Shown here: positions 38,201 to 46,970 of the stretch, one piece after another | How the letters are laid out: every line of letters starts with the position of its first letter | Position numbering within the stretch: position 1 is the stretch's first letter | NCBI GenBank assembly: GCA_022828595.1 | Contig: JAKGHH010000005.1 | Location: 57,469,655 to 57,533,654 of the forward strand | Reading direction: 5' to 3' | Length of the DNA stretch: 64,000 bases | Source of the DNA: Nelumbo lutea | Lineage: Eukaryota > Streptophyta > Magnoliopsida > Proteales > Nelumbonaceae | Program-made: the position numbers and the translations under genes | Notes under the pieces: model-generated | Seen by the model: the letters and a program-made list of their open reading frames with translations, nothing else | Told to the model about the DNA's origin: nothing | The model's database searches: none

Positions 38201-39277
38201 CATTTACATAAAATATTCAAACCTTCACATAGGTTAAATACCTATTTGAAGAACCTGAGCAACATATTCCTATTATATAATGATAAAAACATTAAAAAAT
38301 TCTTCTACAAAATACCTTGTGTGCTGGCATTTATCAACCTTGCACTTGGCCTAACCGATGAGCATTTTTCAACAGACTCAGGACTCTGACAATTGTCTTG
38401 TTTCTTGGAGTGAGAAGCAAGGGATGCAGCCTCAGCAAGTGCCTTGCCCAAGTCCTCCAGATCTACATCCTCAGAGTCTCCAACATTATCTCCAGAATTA
38501 TGTATCCATAAATCATCCTCCCACCAGTTGCTAGAATTTGAAGCTGTTCCAGAACATGTGGTCAATGAAGACACTTCTTGGCAGTTAGCAGCTGGTTCCT
38601 CCCCACTGTAAGACTTTTGAACCCGTAGAGCACGCCAGCTGTATAGTTTCACAACAAATGACATAACAGAGAAGAAAGAGATAAGTAAGAAACGGAACAA
38701 TAGTTATTTTAAAATTTAAACAGTGATAACAGTGAGTTTAATAGAAAATAAAGATTATTCAGTAGAGGACCTATGGGAACTATTCCCACATTTTGACATT
38801 ACACATCCAAAGATATAGAGTGTACGCTCTTCAATCCTCAAGCTATTGGTTGAAATAGGAGCATATATCTGCATAACCGACAACAATTATGTTATTCTTT
38901 GCTCATTCTGAGCCCAGTTAGCTTACAATAGCTATATTTTTTTAAGAACAACAAGACATAATTACAATAGTTACATTATTTGATACGAGTAAAGAGAAAC
39001 CTGTGCAACAAGACATAAATTACTTCCACATGCACCACATTCAAGCAGACTAGGATGGATCAACTCTGGAATTGGCCAATCCTGTCAAAAAGGACATATT
39101 GATACTTTTATAATTCATCATCAAAAGACAACAAATCACTGATCTTATCAGCTATTTTATTGCTGTGTAAAAGCTACTTACTGGTAAGCCACCAATTTTT
39201 GTTGTGTAATGATCTGACAATTCAAGATTATTCTCAGCCCATGGTCCTGGCATGCCTAAAATTACTTTTCCCATCAT
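14150..39277 (-). CDS. PDCD2 C-terminal-domain protein, seven coding exons, 17.6 kb last intron
   Basis: Exons on the - strand (5' to 3'): 39277-39182, 39081-39001, 38868-38771, 38638-38316, about 32841-32643, 32092-31891 and 14275-14150 (TGA). They sum to 1125 nt, 374 aa, close to plant proteins of this family. The N-terminal part has [21 protein letters not shown] and a paired-cysteine segment [16 protein letters not shown]. The middle is acidic and poorly conserved. The C-terminal PDCD2_C domain has [18 protein letters not shown], the zinc-type pair [17 protein letters not shown] and [13 protein letters not shown]. In animals and yeast PDCD2 relatives assist ribosomal protein uS5 and 40S assembly; a similar role here is inference. 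The acceptor of the fifth exon (AG just before 32841) is chosen for phase, since a nearer AG 5 nt upstream would shift the frame. Introns 4 (5.5 kb) and 6 (17.6 kb) are full of transposons. Confidence 0.9.
14466..14569. mobile_element. Tourist-like MITE (104 bp), TTA TSD
   Basis: TIRs GGCACAGTTTGGAAGGAGTA and (inverted) GGCTCAATTTGGAAGGAGTA continue inward (caaatacaaa). TTA flanks both ends (14463-14465 and 14570-14572), the PIF/Harbinger signature. Diverged relatives lie at about 15135-15226 and 49255-49310. Confidence 0.8.
14574..15120. mobile_element. Long-TIR foldback element (547 bp), Mutator-like MITE
   Basis: The two halves are inverted copies of about 240 bp. The left end GGGAAAATTCCCCATTAGTA and the inverted right end GGGAAAATCCCAAATTAGTA both continue to ccctgtactttgggcc, and share gttaaccagccgttaagtgg further in. 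Long, nearly whole-length TIRs starting GGGAAAA with ACTTTGG are typical of Mutator-like elements. A 9-bp TSD is not evident. It lies immediately beside the Tourist-like MITE in the last PDCD2-C intron. Confidence 0.7.
15135..15226. mobile_element. Diverged Tourist-like MITE copy
   Basis: Ends atttgcatttgtactcttcc caaactgagcc, matching the inverted TIR of the 14466-14569 element. The other end (cttggaagaatgcaaatata) matches only in the inner part of the TIR. It is probably an old copy with an eroded left terminus. Confidence 0.5.
15239..17375 (+). repeat. 2.1 kb dispersed direct repeat, copy 2 (PDCD2-C last intron)
   Basis: Collinear with 6987-9136 over its whole length, starting attcttgcaagatgatcagt and ending in gggaaaaaaaggagaaatgaag. 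Copy 2 has extra sequence near 16955-16978 and lacks some short segments of copy 1. It abuts the - strand LINE relic at about 17375. The type of element is unknown; the copies lie in introns of two different genes. Confidence 0.9.
17375..18431 (-). pseudogene. LINE relic (RT thumb to zf-RVT), - strand
   Basis: Broken - strand frames give [51 protein letters not shown], then [30 protein letters not shown] and [14 protein letters not shown]. These match the C-terminal half of ORF2 of the LINE at 22854-30047 at the amino-acid level. It is truncated by the 2.1 kb repeat on one side and interrupted at 18432 by a CAGTGTTTTAAAAGCG repeat. A stub reading QFADDI on the - strand at about 18694-18711 may be its continuation. 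Confidence 0.85.
18432..18690. repeat. CAGTGTTTTAAAAGCG-family repeat, copy 1
   Basis: Starts CAGTGTTTTAAAAGCGCAAG, followed by repeated gcgcaaggcg motifs and then A-rich sequence. The first 110 bp match the repeat at 35582. A matching inverted 3' end was not found, so it is either truncated or not a TIR element. It interrupts a LINE relic. Confidence 0.6.
22988..27130 (-). pseudogene. LINE C ORF2: endonuclease, reverse transcriptase, zf-RVT, RNase H
   Basis: Starts [14 protein letters not shown]. The APE-type endonuclease shows LLQESK, NVYGP, GDFNV and SDHWPI (27130-26420). RT follows with [57 protein letters not shown] and [10 protein letters not shown] (catalytic FADD, 25057-25068). Then come zf-RVT (CVLCKVDGE) and RNase H ([43 protein letters not shown]), ending TAG at 22990. 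Breaks: an in-frame TAG at 26314-26312 and single-base frame changes near 25430, 23812, 23520 and 23250. It therefore cannot make a full protein, but the domains are well preserved. RNase H of this kind in plant L1 elements is known. Confidence 0.93.
27127..29760 (-). pseudogene. LINE C ORF1 (DUF4283-type RNA-binding protein), six-fold broken
   Basis: The clear frame starts near 29658 and stays in one register to a TGA at 27129-27127. In that register it meets TAG at 28932, 28734, 28356, 27426 and 27168 (first base on the - strand). The N-terminal 240 residues look like plant LINE ORF1 of the DUF4283 kind ([50 protein letters not shown]). The rest is charged and low in complexity. No CCHC zinc knuckle was seen. 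A likely N-terminal extension (29760-29660) is in another frame, so one indel lies near 29655. The TGA overlaps the ORF2 ATG (ATGA). Confidence 0.8.
31451..31890. other. Part of the PDCD2-C last intron, no feature recognised
   Basis: After the LINE A tail the sequence is single-copy in appearance. The continuation of the terminal protein domain is not found here on the - strand, which supports splicing to 14275. Confidence 0.6.
32380..32550. mobile_element. Mutator-type hairpin MITE, copy 1 (171 bp), perfect 9-bp TSD
   Basis: Flanked by GGATTTTAG at 32371-32379 and 32551-32559. The two halves form a long hairpin: GGATCTGCTCCTCACA near one end pairs with TGTGAGGAGCAGATCC near the other, and the inner arms carry tgcattgggaacatctccca / tgggagatgttcccaatgca. 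Related copies lie at 48155-48332 and 48506-48687. A 9-bp TSD suggests mobilisation by a Mutator-like transposase. It lies in PDCD2-C intron 5. Confidence 0.88.
33295..33673. mobile_element. Tourist-like MITE (379 bp) in PDCD2-C intron 4
   Basis: Imperfect TIRs GGCTGTGTTTGGTTGCAATG and (inverted) GGCTCCATTTGTTTGCAATA, with TAT on both sides (33292-33294 and 33674-33676). The terminal GG.TG.GTTTGG pattern is common in PIF/Harbinger-derived MITEs, although TAT is not the classical TWA target. Open frame 33242-33700 covers most of it and has no recognisable product. Confidence 0.6.
34860..35512 (-). pseudogene. LINE fragment with RNase H, PDCD2-C intron 4
   Basis: The - strand gives [19 protein letters not shown] (about 35300-35240), [21 protein letters not shown] and [11 protein letters not shown] (about 34960), in the order of the RNase H domain of LINEs A and C. 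Frames are broken and the element is 5'-truncated. It is the 3' end of another RNase H-bearing L1 copy. Confidence 0.8.
35513..35580 (-). mobile_element. 3' end of a further LINE (poly(T) then atcaataacag)
   Basis: A run of T followed by atcaataacagaatttcatt resembles the tail junction of LINE C (ttttttttttatcaataacactttcatt). Only about 65 bp are visible before another repeat starts at 35582. Confidence 0.55.
35582..36180. repeat. CAGTGTTTTAAAAGCG-family repeat, copy 2, with internal duplications
   Basis: Starts CAGTGTTTTAAAAGCGAAAG with the same gcgcctaaggcgcaaggcga block as at 18432. It continues into two tandem copies (about 35705-35830 and 35905-36020) of a segment ending gtggaacagtggggcggagc ccctgttttagtgtgaaacagacaag, each followed by (AAG)n, then two shorter copies ending cagaacccctgttttcagtg. 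It is non-coding. Confidence 0.7.
36920..37110. repeat. GAGCTCGAGCTCGAGC-rich repeat
   Basis: Contains repeated gagcc/gagctcgagctcgag and ccaagccgagctt motifs and ends ggctcaaatccacccctaat. This is a very common plant element type. A diverged relative is at about 50205-50330 (taggggtgggcctttcatgag). Terminal repeats could not be fixed. Confidence 0.5.
37111..38315. other. Rest of PDCD2-C intron 4, no feature recognised
   Basis: No domain, RNA gene or clear transposon terminus was seen. Open frames at 37369-37686 and 37951-38157 have no recognisable product. Confidence 0.5.
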
Positions 39278-40035
39278 TACCCCTGTCTGATCCCTAAAAA
39301 TGATATTGAATGTCAAAATATATAAGTAATTGATGTAAAATATAATGAGAAATATTTTGGTATGTATGTAATTCATAAATATCAAATTAAGAGTCCCTTC
39401 ACAGTGAAATTTATGTAAATATTTGCCCCGTTTCATGGGTGCTTGGGTCAAGTAAACTACAAAAACTTTGGAAATTGAATAAATAATGTTTGAATTTAAC
39501 TCTTTCAAAGCATCTAAAGTGATGCATCACCTAAGACAATGAACCAAGACCTTAAAGACTACTCCGGACGATTGAAGACTAACACTGAATGACGATAAAG
39601 AATGAGTGACTGACCACCTCTCGGTCCAGAGTAGTTCTCATTTGAGCAGAGTGCAGAAGTGGGGATCGATTCACCAAACACTGAGAAAACAACAGCAGCT
39701 AGAAAAAATCACTCTACTGCTCTATGCAACTTTCTAGTGCTAAGAACCATTAGATGTTTATTTGATTCCCCAATTAAATTCAGATTATATAACCATTGAT
39801 AGAAGGAGCCAAGGAGGTAATGCGTCTCCCTAACAAAAGAGCTCTATTTGTCTTCAGCAAAATCAAAATAAAGAAAAAGGTTATTCATGATAAACAAGTG
39901 ATTAAGCTAAGCAGAAACCTTGAAAGATGAAGACGCGTGAGAAATGGACTCTGTTAGCTGTCACAAACCCTGAAGTGAGCGTCTAGCTTACAGAGACACA
40001 GACAAATAGCAGTGGGTCGAGAATACCTTCTGTAT
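39278..40035 (-). promoter_or_regulatory. Probable 5' UTR and promoter-proximal region of the PDCD2-C gene
   Basis: Immediately upstream of the ATG pair (39277 and 39274) the - strand reads tttttag|ggatcag, a good splice acceptor, implying a leader intron. A candidate donor on the - strand (cagaag|gtattc) lies near 40029, which would place a non-coding first exon above 40030. Beyond that the sequence passes into repeats. No TATA box could be assigned with confidence. Confidence 0.35.
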
Positions 40036-40344
40036 GATATCTGCCGGTGAAGTACATAGAGGACTTTGGCCAAACAAACTGGGCTGCGGCCTTCAGACTG
40101 ATTTGGGCGAGGAATTAAACGACATGAAACAACTCTTGGGACTTGGATTGCAAGGGGTGGCAAATGGGTGGGTTGGGTTGGATTGGGTAAGGGTTGAATA
40201 CCAACCCACCCATCTTGACCCACCAACCCACCATGACCCATCATCAATGCTTGTTAAAGGTTCATAACCCACCCATATTGACCCACTTGACCCATTCATA
40301 TGACCCTTGCCCACCCTCACCCATACTAACCCACCTACCATCGC

Positions 40345-40852
40345 TAGACCTGTTCATGGGCCGGGCCGGGCTTTCACTCTGTATTAACAGAACTTTCAAA
40401 GGCCCGAGCCCGAGCCCGGCCAGACCATCGGGCCTATAACTTGGGCCCAAGCCCGGCCCTCATAAAAATCCCGAAGCCCTGGCCTGGGCCCGAGCCCAAA
40501 ATTTAGCCCATACTGTTAGCGGCTGAATAGAGAGAGAGAGAGAGAGATTATAAAGAAAAGAATAAAAAATGTATATATTAAATTATAAATATATATTTTA
40601 ATAAATATTATATTATTTAAATATTTTATATAATATATAAAATACATATTATATATTTTATAAAATATATAATGCTGAGTCGGGCCAGGCCGGGCTTTTT
40701 TGACAAATCCCAAGCTCGGCCCGAAACACAGTCAGGCTTACTGTGCTAGGCCCAAGGTCAGGCCCGCGGGCCTAATTACATGACCAAGCCCGACCGGGGT
40801 GCGGGCCAGGTCAGGCCGGGCCATCGGGCTACCCGGCCCATGAACAGGTCTA
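40345..40852. mobile_element. hAT-like non-autonomous element (508 bp), copy 1, perfect 8-bp TSD
   Basis: TIRs TAGACCTGTTCATGGGCCGG and (inverted) TAGACCTGTTCATGGGCCGG are identical over at least 20 bp and flanked by ACCATCGC on both sides (40337-40344 and 40853-40860). GC-rich arms full of gggcccg motifs surround an AT-rich centre with an (AG)n run. No transposase. It is the inverse orientation of the copy at 44959-45498. Confidence 0.92.
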
Positions 40853-40867
40853 ACCATCGCATATAAA

Positions 40868-41135
40868 TGCATAAACGGGTTGGGTCAACCCGTATACCCT
40901 AAACAATAACTTTTGAGAGAATCAACTCTCCCAAGAGTGTCACATGGTATAAACGGGTTGGATCGACCCATGTACCCGAAAATAGCATTTTTTATGAAAC
41001 ACCTCTCAATGACGCCACATGGCAAAAACGGGTCGTGCCAGCCCGTATACTCGAAAATAATAACTTTTTTATAGAAACAACCCTCCCAAGATTGCCATGT
41101 GGTATAAACGGATCAGGTTGACCCATATACCCGAA
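40868..41135. repeat. Four tandem units of about 78 bp with a palindromic core
   Basis: Units near 40868, 40946, 41021 and 41101 each carry a core like acgggttgggtcaacccgt (an inverted repeat), then atacccgaaaata, then a T/A-rich stretch and ctcccaaga.tg.cacatgg. The core is itself dyad-symmetric. Confidence 0.8.
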
Positions 41136-41139
41136 ATAC

Positions 41140-42140
41140 CAGAAACTGCAGAAAATTCACAAATTGCAGCAAATTGCAAAAAAATACAAGAAACTGCAGA
41201 AAATGCATGAAAACACCAGAAAATGCAGAAATTAATCAGAAAAATTGCAGAAAATTCACAAAGAATGAAGAAAATTGCAAAAAAAACAGAAAAAACAGAA
41301 AAAGCAGAAAAATAGTAGAAAAGTGAAGAAAATAGCAGAAAAAATAGCAGAAAATTGCAGAGAATGCAGATAATAGCAGAAAATTGCAGAAAAACATTAG
41401 AAATTTGTAGAAAATGCAGAAAATAGTAGAAATTTGAAGAAAATACCAGAAAATTGCAGAAAATTACCGGAAATTTGCAAACAGAAAATTGTAGAAAATG
41501 CAGGGAAATAGTAGAAAATTAAAGAAAATAGCAGGAAATTGCAGAAAAAAATACTAGAAAAATGTAGAAAATACAGAACAATAGTAGAAAATTGCAGAAA
41601 TGCAGAAATGGCAGAAAAATAGCAGAAAATTGCAGAAAATACTAGAAAATGCAGAAAAATAGTAGAAAATTTAAGAAAATACTAGAAAATGCAGAAAAAT
41701 AGTAGAAATTTTAAGAAAATACCAGAAAATGGCAGATAATTGCAGAAAATAGCAGAAAATAACAAAAATTGCAGAAAATACCAAAAAAAAAGCAGAAAAT
41801 AACATATATAATGTTTTAAGAACCTCCCAATAGTATTCATCAAAAAATAACCTCCCAATAGTATCAAAATTTAGCATGGTAAAGATGGCTACATCATAGT
41901 TGACAAACTAAGTAAGCAAGGAAAAAATTAATGTTTGAAAGGAAAACCATATAAGATAAATTAAGCAAGCAGAAAATTGCAAATATTATGCAGAAAAAAT
42001 ACCATAAAATTGCAGAAAAAAACAGAGATTACAGAAAATTGCAGAAAATTACAGGAATTGCAGAAAAACAGCAGAAAATGCAGAAAAATACCAGAAAATT
42101 GCAAACATTATGCAGACAAATAGCAGAAATTTGTCTTATA
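41140..42140. repeat. GCAGAAAAT minisatellite
   Basis: Dense array of short variants of gcagaaaat, tagcagaaaattgcag and taccagaaaat, interrupted at about 41800-41965 and resuming to 42135. There is no coding potential, and the G/A versus C/T strand asymmetry is extreme: C is almost confined to the gca step. Confidence 0.9.
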
Positions 42141-42950
42141 TGGTTCGAGTCAATCCAATCCAGTTCAATTTGGGAAGGTTCCAACAAAAAAAAAATCCAC
42201 AACTTTGACCTTAAATATCTATTTGTATACTAATCCAAAAATTGCAGAAAAATTAAAGCATCATCAATAAACCCTTTCTTCTAAGTATGTGGATCCGTGC
42301 TACAAATATATATATATATATTCATTCTTGAGCAAATCTTATTCAACAACACCATTTTCATAATGTACAGAAAAAAACAGACAAACTTAGGGCATCAGAT
42401 CCTCTTCAAGAGTACAAAACTACCTTTTATAAGTTTTCAAACTAGAGCTTCAAAATCCAGCTAGGCTTAACTGGATCATGGATCATGATAAAGCTTAATC
42501 CCATCTCACTTAAGATACTCAGGGTCTAGATCAGGCTAGCTTGTCATTCAAGTCAATTATTATTATATTTCCACAAGGTCAAGTTCATTTGAAGTTTTAT
42601 GGCCGCCATGAGGAAGGTTGTTTTAACTTCTAGACCAATAACCAATGGTTGAAAATTTATCTAGGTAGAAATTTTTTTTATTGCTTATGAAATTGACTAT
42701 AATAATAAGAAGCATAATGAAAGTGTTTAGAATTTCATAACTGATTGATGTTGAAGATAAGTTGGTAAAGGTTTATTACAAACAAATTATGGCATTATTG
42801 TCGCTTTCAGATTGTAATGGATTTAGTGAGACATAGTCCATCTGAACCACATTTTGTTTGGTAGATGATCTATATTTCATGCGTCAATTCCCTCATGATA
42901 GACACTTACTAACAATTTTTCATTTCCATTTTCTCCCTATTCCTTTGCAG

Positions 42951-43330
42951 CTATAGAATTGTTGAAAGCTGTTGGAGTGCAAGCTATATTAGGGCCACAG
43001 AGATCTGCACAGGCAGATTTTGTAGCAGATATTGGAAACAAAACTCATGTGCCAATAATCTCATTCTCTGCCACAAGCCCTTTTTCTTTCCTCCACCCAA
43101 ACTCCTTATTTTGTTAGAATAGCCCCAAGTGACTCCTCTCAAGTTCAACCCATCTTAGCAATTATCCAAAACTTTGGATGGAGAGAAGTGGTGCCCATTT
43201 CTGAAGACACAGATTATGGAAGGGGGATTGTACCATTTCTGACTGATGCCCTACAAGATATCAATGTAAAGGTCCCATACCGATCTGTGATTTCTCCTTT
43301 GGCCTCATATGTCCTATACTCATTGAGGTC
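42951..43330 (+). pseudogene. Glutamate receptor-like (GLR) gene fragment
   Basis: After an acceptor-like ttcctttgcag (42950) the + strand reads IELLKAVGVQAILGPQRSAQ, then ADFVADIGNKTHVPIISFSATSP. A one-base shift near 43090 leads to TPYFVRIAPSDSSQVQPILA, IIQNFGWREVVPISEDTDYG and ALQDINVKVPYRSVISPLAS. This is part of the ANF/ligand-binding region of plant GLRs. The shift, the absence of flanking exons and the abrupt end near 43320 show a truncated pseudogene. Confidence 0.88.
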
Positions 43331-43730
43331 TTGGTTTATATTAAGAACTTTCTAATTTAATAGAAGGATTTGTAGGAAAGCCCTTACTACTTTCAATTTC
43401 TTGTTTATATGATGAGAAATTTAACCATACTATAAATAAAATTGTTGTTCTTTTTTTCACATAATTCTACTCCCTGCCATTTTAACTCATATGTTTTTTT
43501 TTTTTTTTTTCTTGAAACACTGATATCTCATAAGGCTTAAACACATTAGAAGATCCTGGGGAAAGAAAAGTGTGTTGCCTTTGCTGGAAGAAACTAATTA
43601 AAGAGTACTTGCTGAAAAATAAGGTGTAGGATAGTTGGTCACTTTTGGTTAGAAACTCATATTTTGTTGGGATCTAAGGATCCCTAATAGATCAGGGAAG
43701 GATAGTATAACACAAAAATACAAAATAAAT

Positions 43731-43734
<4 letters not shown>

Positions 43735-43768
<34 letters not shown>

Positions 43769-43790
43769 AAAGAAAGAAAGGAAGAAGAAT
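43735..43790. repeat. (CA)n and (AAAG)n microsatellite
   Basis: About 13 CA units (43737-43764) are followed by aaagaaagaaagaaagg. Confidence 0.95.
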
Positions 43791-43983
43791 CCAATTTCAA
43801 TGTACAATGTTGCACAGACCATCAGTTGTATAACAAACAAAAATGCTTAGAAACTATACAAAACCAATCTAATCACCAAATTGATGAACCAATCAATATA
43901 TACCCAAGATATATGTAATTAATTAACTTAGAACTAATTAGAATTAGGCTGATTTCCAACCTGCAAGAACAACTACCCGATTG

Positions 43984-44191
43984 GAAGAGTGGAGGATAAA
44001 GCGAACAGATACAGAGCAATGGATGCGTCACAGACAGCTACCCCAGGAACTATGGCAGTCCGTACGAAGGCACGACTAATATAAATGGGTTGCAACTCGG
44101 GAAGTTGATGAAGAAGCTCTTCTCAAAGGCCTACCCATGGATCTCCGCATAGACATCAAACGCCACCTCTGCTTGGACCTTGTTCGACGAG
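43984..44191 (+). pseudogene. Cyclic nucleotide-gated channel (CNGC) exon fragment
   Basis: The + strand reads EEWRIKRTDTEQWMRHRQLP, QELWQSVRRHD, a TAA stop where Gln is normal, YKWVATREVDEEALLKGLP and MDLRIDIKRHLCLDLVRR. This is the exon between the last transmembrane segment and the nucleotide-binding domain in plant CNGCs. Similarity stops at 44191, where the family has an exon end. The stop and isolation mark it as a pseudogene fragment. Confidence 0.88.
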
Positions 44192-44420
44192 TCAGGAATA
44201 GTAGCGATGAGAACAGTGGCGTTGAAGCTAAGAGGATAAACTTGTTTCAATGGCGGAACTGACATAGAATTGAGAGAACTGAAATTGTTCTCGATTTGAA
44301 CAAGTGCTTCAATAGCGGATCTCCGCAGAAACCCTAACAGCTTTCGACCCTGCCCTTAGGGCTAATCTTCAATCGTGAAACAAATTTCAAGCCGTGACAG
44401 CTCCGGTGGTGGCAAAAAAC
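44192..44420 (-). pseudogene. Possible third gene fragment, antisense, unidentified
   Basis: On the - strand a frame with ordinary plant-like codon content reads LGFLRRSAIEALVQIENNF then SSLNSMSVPPLKQVYPLSFN and ATVLIATIPDSSN before running antisense through the CNGC fragment. I do not recognise the protein. It could be a 5' gene end captured beside the CNGC piece, or chance. Confidence 0.3.
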
Positions 44421-44554
44421 GAAAGAACTTTGTTCGCTTTGACTGTTCTGGCTTGCAGTTGCAGCCTGGCAGGTAACAGTGTTCTCCTCTCGACCCTCTC
44501 CTTGATCCAATTGACCCTCTCAGGTAAATTATACGGACCCGCTGTACTATTTAG

Positions 44555-44815
44555 GTTGTGTTTGTGTTTGGTTGCAATATAAATAAATTTACAGTGATGC
44601 GAAATCACGATAGTGCAAATGATTTGAGTGTAAATTTTGATCTTTTTTTTTCAAATTTTAGCATATTTTGTTTGACTGCAGTATAAATGAAGTAAATTAA
44701 AATATGAAACAGAATAAAATAAAATTAAATAAGAATTTGCATTTTTTACATTTGCACTTCCATGCATTTATATTATTACAAATAAATTTGCATTGCTATC
44801 AAACACATTCATGTG
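44555..44815. mobile_element. Probable MITE with GTGTTTGGTTGCAAT-type ends
   Basis: Left end gtgtttggttgcaatataaa and inverted right end gtgtttgatagcaatgcaaa are recognisably complementary, with an A/T-rich interior. The exact termini and TSD are uncertain. The left end resembles the MITE at 33295. Confidence 0.5.
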
Positions 44816-44958
44816 TTCAGTGACAAAGACCATCCAACTTTGACCTTTAGATAAAAGACCCCATATGTGGCGTTCCTTGAGTTAACTTCAAAAAATATTC
44901 TCATTTGATTGTTTAAAGTTAGAGGTACAAAACATGTCAGCACGACATGGTTTGTGTA

Positions 44959-45498
44959 TAGACCTGTTCATGGGTCGGGTATCTCGATGGCCCAGCCCAG
45001 CCCAGCCCCGCCTGCACCCCAGTCGGGCTTGGTCATATAATTAGGCCCGCGGGCCTGACCTCGGGCTTAACACAGTAAGCCCGACTGTGTTTCGAGCTGG
45101 GCTCGGGATTTGTCAAAAAAGCCCAGCTCGAGCCCGGCCCAGCCTGACTCAGTATTATATATTTTATAAAATATATAATATGTATTTTATATATTATATA
45201 AAATATATAAATAATATAATATTTATTAAAATATATATTTATAATTTAATATATATATATATATTATTCTTTTCTTTATAATTTCAATCACTCTCTCTAT
45301 TCAGCTGCTTCAACATTAATAATAATAATAGTATAGGCTAAATTTGGGCCCGGGCTCGGGCCCAAGCTTCGGGCTTTTTATGAGGGCCGGGCTCGAGCCC
45401 AAGTTGTAGGCCCGATGGTCGGGCCTGGCTCGGACTCGGGCCTTAAAAAAATTTGTTAATACACAGTAAAAGCCCGGCCCGGCCCATGAACATGTCTA
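44959..45498. mobile_element. hAT-like non-autonomous element (540 bp), copy 2
   Basis: Ends TAGACCTGTTCATGGGTCGG and (inverted) TAGACATGTTCATGGGCCGG match the element at 40345-40852, in the opposite orientation. Flanks TTTGTGTA (44951-44958) and CTTGTGTA (45499-45506) agree at 7 of 8 positions. Arms and AT-rich core are the same as in copy 1. Confidence 0.9.
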
Positions 45499-45506
45499 CT
45501 TGTGTA

Positions 45507-46070
45507 TAGTACAGGTCGCCCTCCCCTAGGATAACTTGGGGGGTGGCACGGCATGGCCCACGACCCAAGCCCGTGTTGTGTCGTGCCATGTCACGGGCCA
45601 GGCTAGTTCGTGGGCCAAGCCTTGGGTCAGGCCGAGCCGTGGACTGCGCCAAAGGCCCAAAGCTATTTATTTAAAAATAAATAAATAAAAACTTTAAATG
45701 TTAATTTTATATGAATTTTGATCTATACAATTGCTTATATATATGATAATTAAATAAATTAGTATAATAAAATTGAAAATAATTATTTATTTTGTTAATA
45801 TATTATATACTATATATTATTATATAATTATAATTTATATCATATATCTTATATTATATTATAAATAATATATATGGGTTGTGTTGCGGGTTGTATCGGG
45901 CCAAACCGTGGGCTGGACTGTGCTGACATGACCCGCGGACATAAAACCCCAGACCCAGTACGACCCACGTAATCGTATCAAGCCTGACAAAACCCATGAA
46001 CCATCATATCGAACCGGTCCAAACTTGTGCTAGGTCACAAGCGTCATGGCCCGATTTACACTTCTATTTA
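45507..46070. repeat. GC-armed, AT-cored repeat, unclassified
   Basis: GC-rich flanks (ggcacggcatggcccacgac, and ccgtgggctggactgtgctg) surround an AT-rich core at 45660-45870. A related tcagcacgacatgg motif occurs just left of the hAT-like copy at 44940, suggesting that copy landed inside this element. Termini were not determined. Confidence 0.45.
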
Positions 46071-46970
46071 AAGTTTTCTAAATGCTCAAACTACCCTTTT
46101 TAAATTTATTTTATCATACTTATGCAAACACCATATGCCCTGCAGTTTGCATCATGATAACATCTTGCAATGTTGTTACAAGTTCGTCCAATACAAAAAA
46201 ATGCATCACCGTACTTGATCGGTTCCTGCTTACCGTGACGCCCCTCTTCAGTTTATTGGTCTCTATGGGGTATTTGAGGTAATGATGCATATATGAAGAT
46301 AAATTAAAGTTTCTTAATTATCAACATATGTAAAACTATCAATTGTTATGGAGCTTATCACTTATGTAAGCAATAATGATGCAGGAATTAACCTAACCGG
46401 GCAGTACTGCAGCTGGGAGAGAATCGCACAAGTCCTTCTGATAACAACGGGAGTAAATCCTGCACACTTGACTGCAAAGTTGACAAGTTGGGCAACTATC
46501 GGCAATACCAAATTATGTTTTATGTGGATAAATATGGATCTGAATTCATGGAATTCATGGATTAAGTAGAGACCTATTTTTCCCTCCAACACGTCATAAC
46601 CAAGTCAATATTAAAGAATCAATTCAACTATATTAAGGAAGCAAATACACTAATGTGCAAGGAATATGTTAAGCTGGAGCATGGTTTTGTTGGATGGAGA
46701 TTCAAAATTTTAAGAATTTTTTATTATTCTTTTGTATTTTTTCTCTTTCCACCTTTGAATGCATGGGAAGACTCCTTGTCCCATATTGTTTGGGAAAGGA
46801 GTGGATTTGGAGTATATCTATGGATTTGCTCTCTATATAGTTAGGGATCCAAATAATGAAAGCAATATAGATATTTCCATGCATGTGAGGGGGATAGGGA
46901 TGCTTTTCACATGTGCGTGCTGAGCTGGGCCTGACCAGGTGTGTGGGTGTAGGCGTGTATGTTTACATGT
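46071..46970. other. Intergenic, no gene recognised
   Basis: Open frames at 46082-46282, 46348-46569 and 46653-46844 show no known motif. No RNA gene was seen. Confidence 0.45.
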
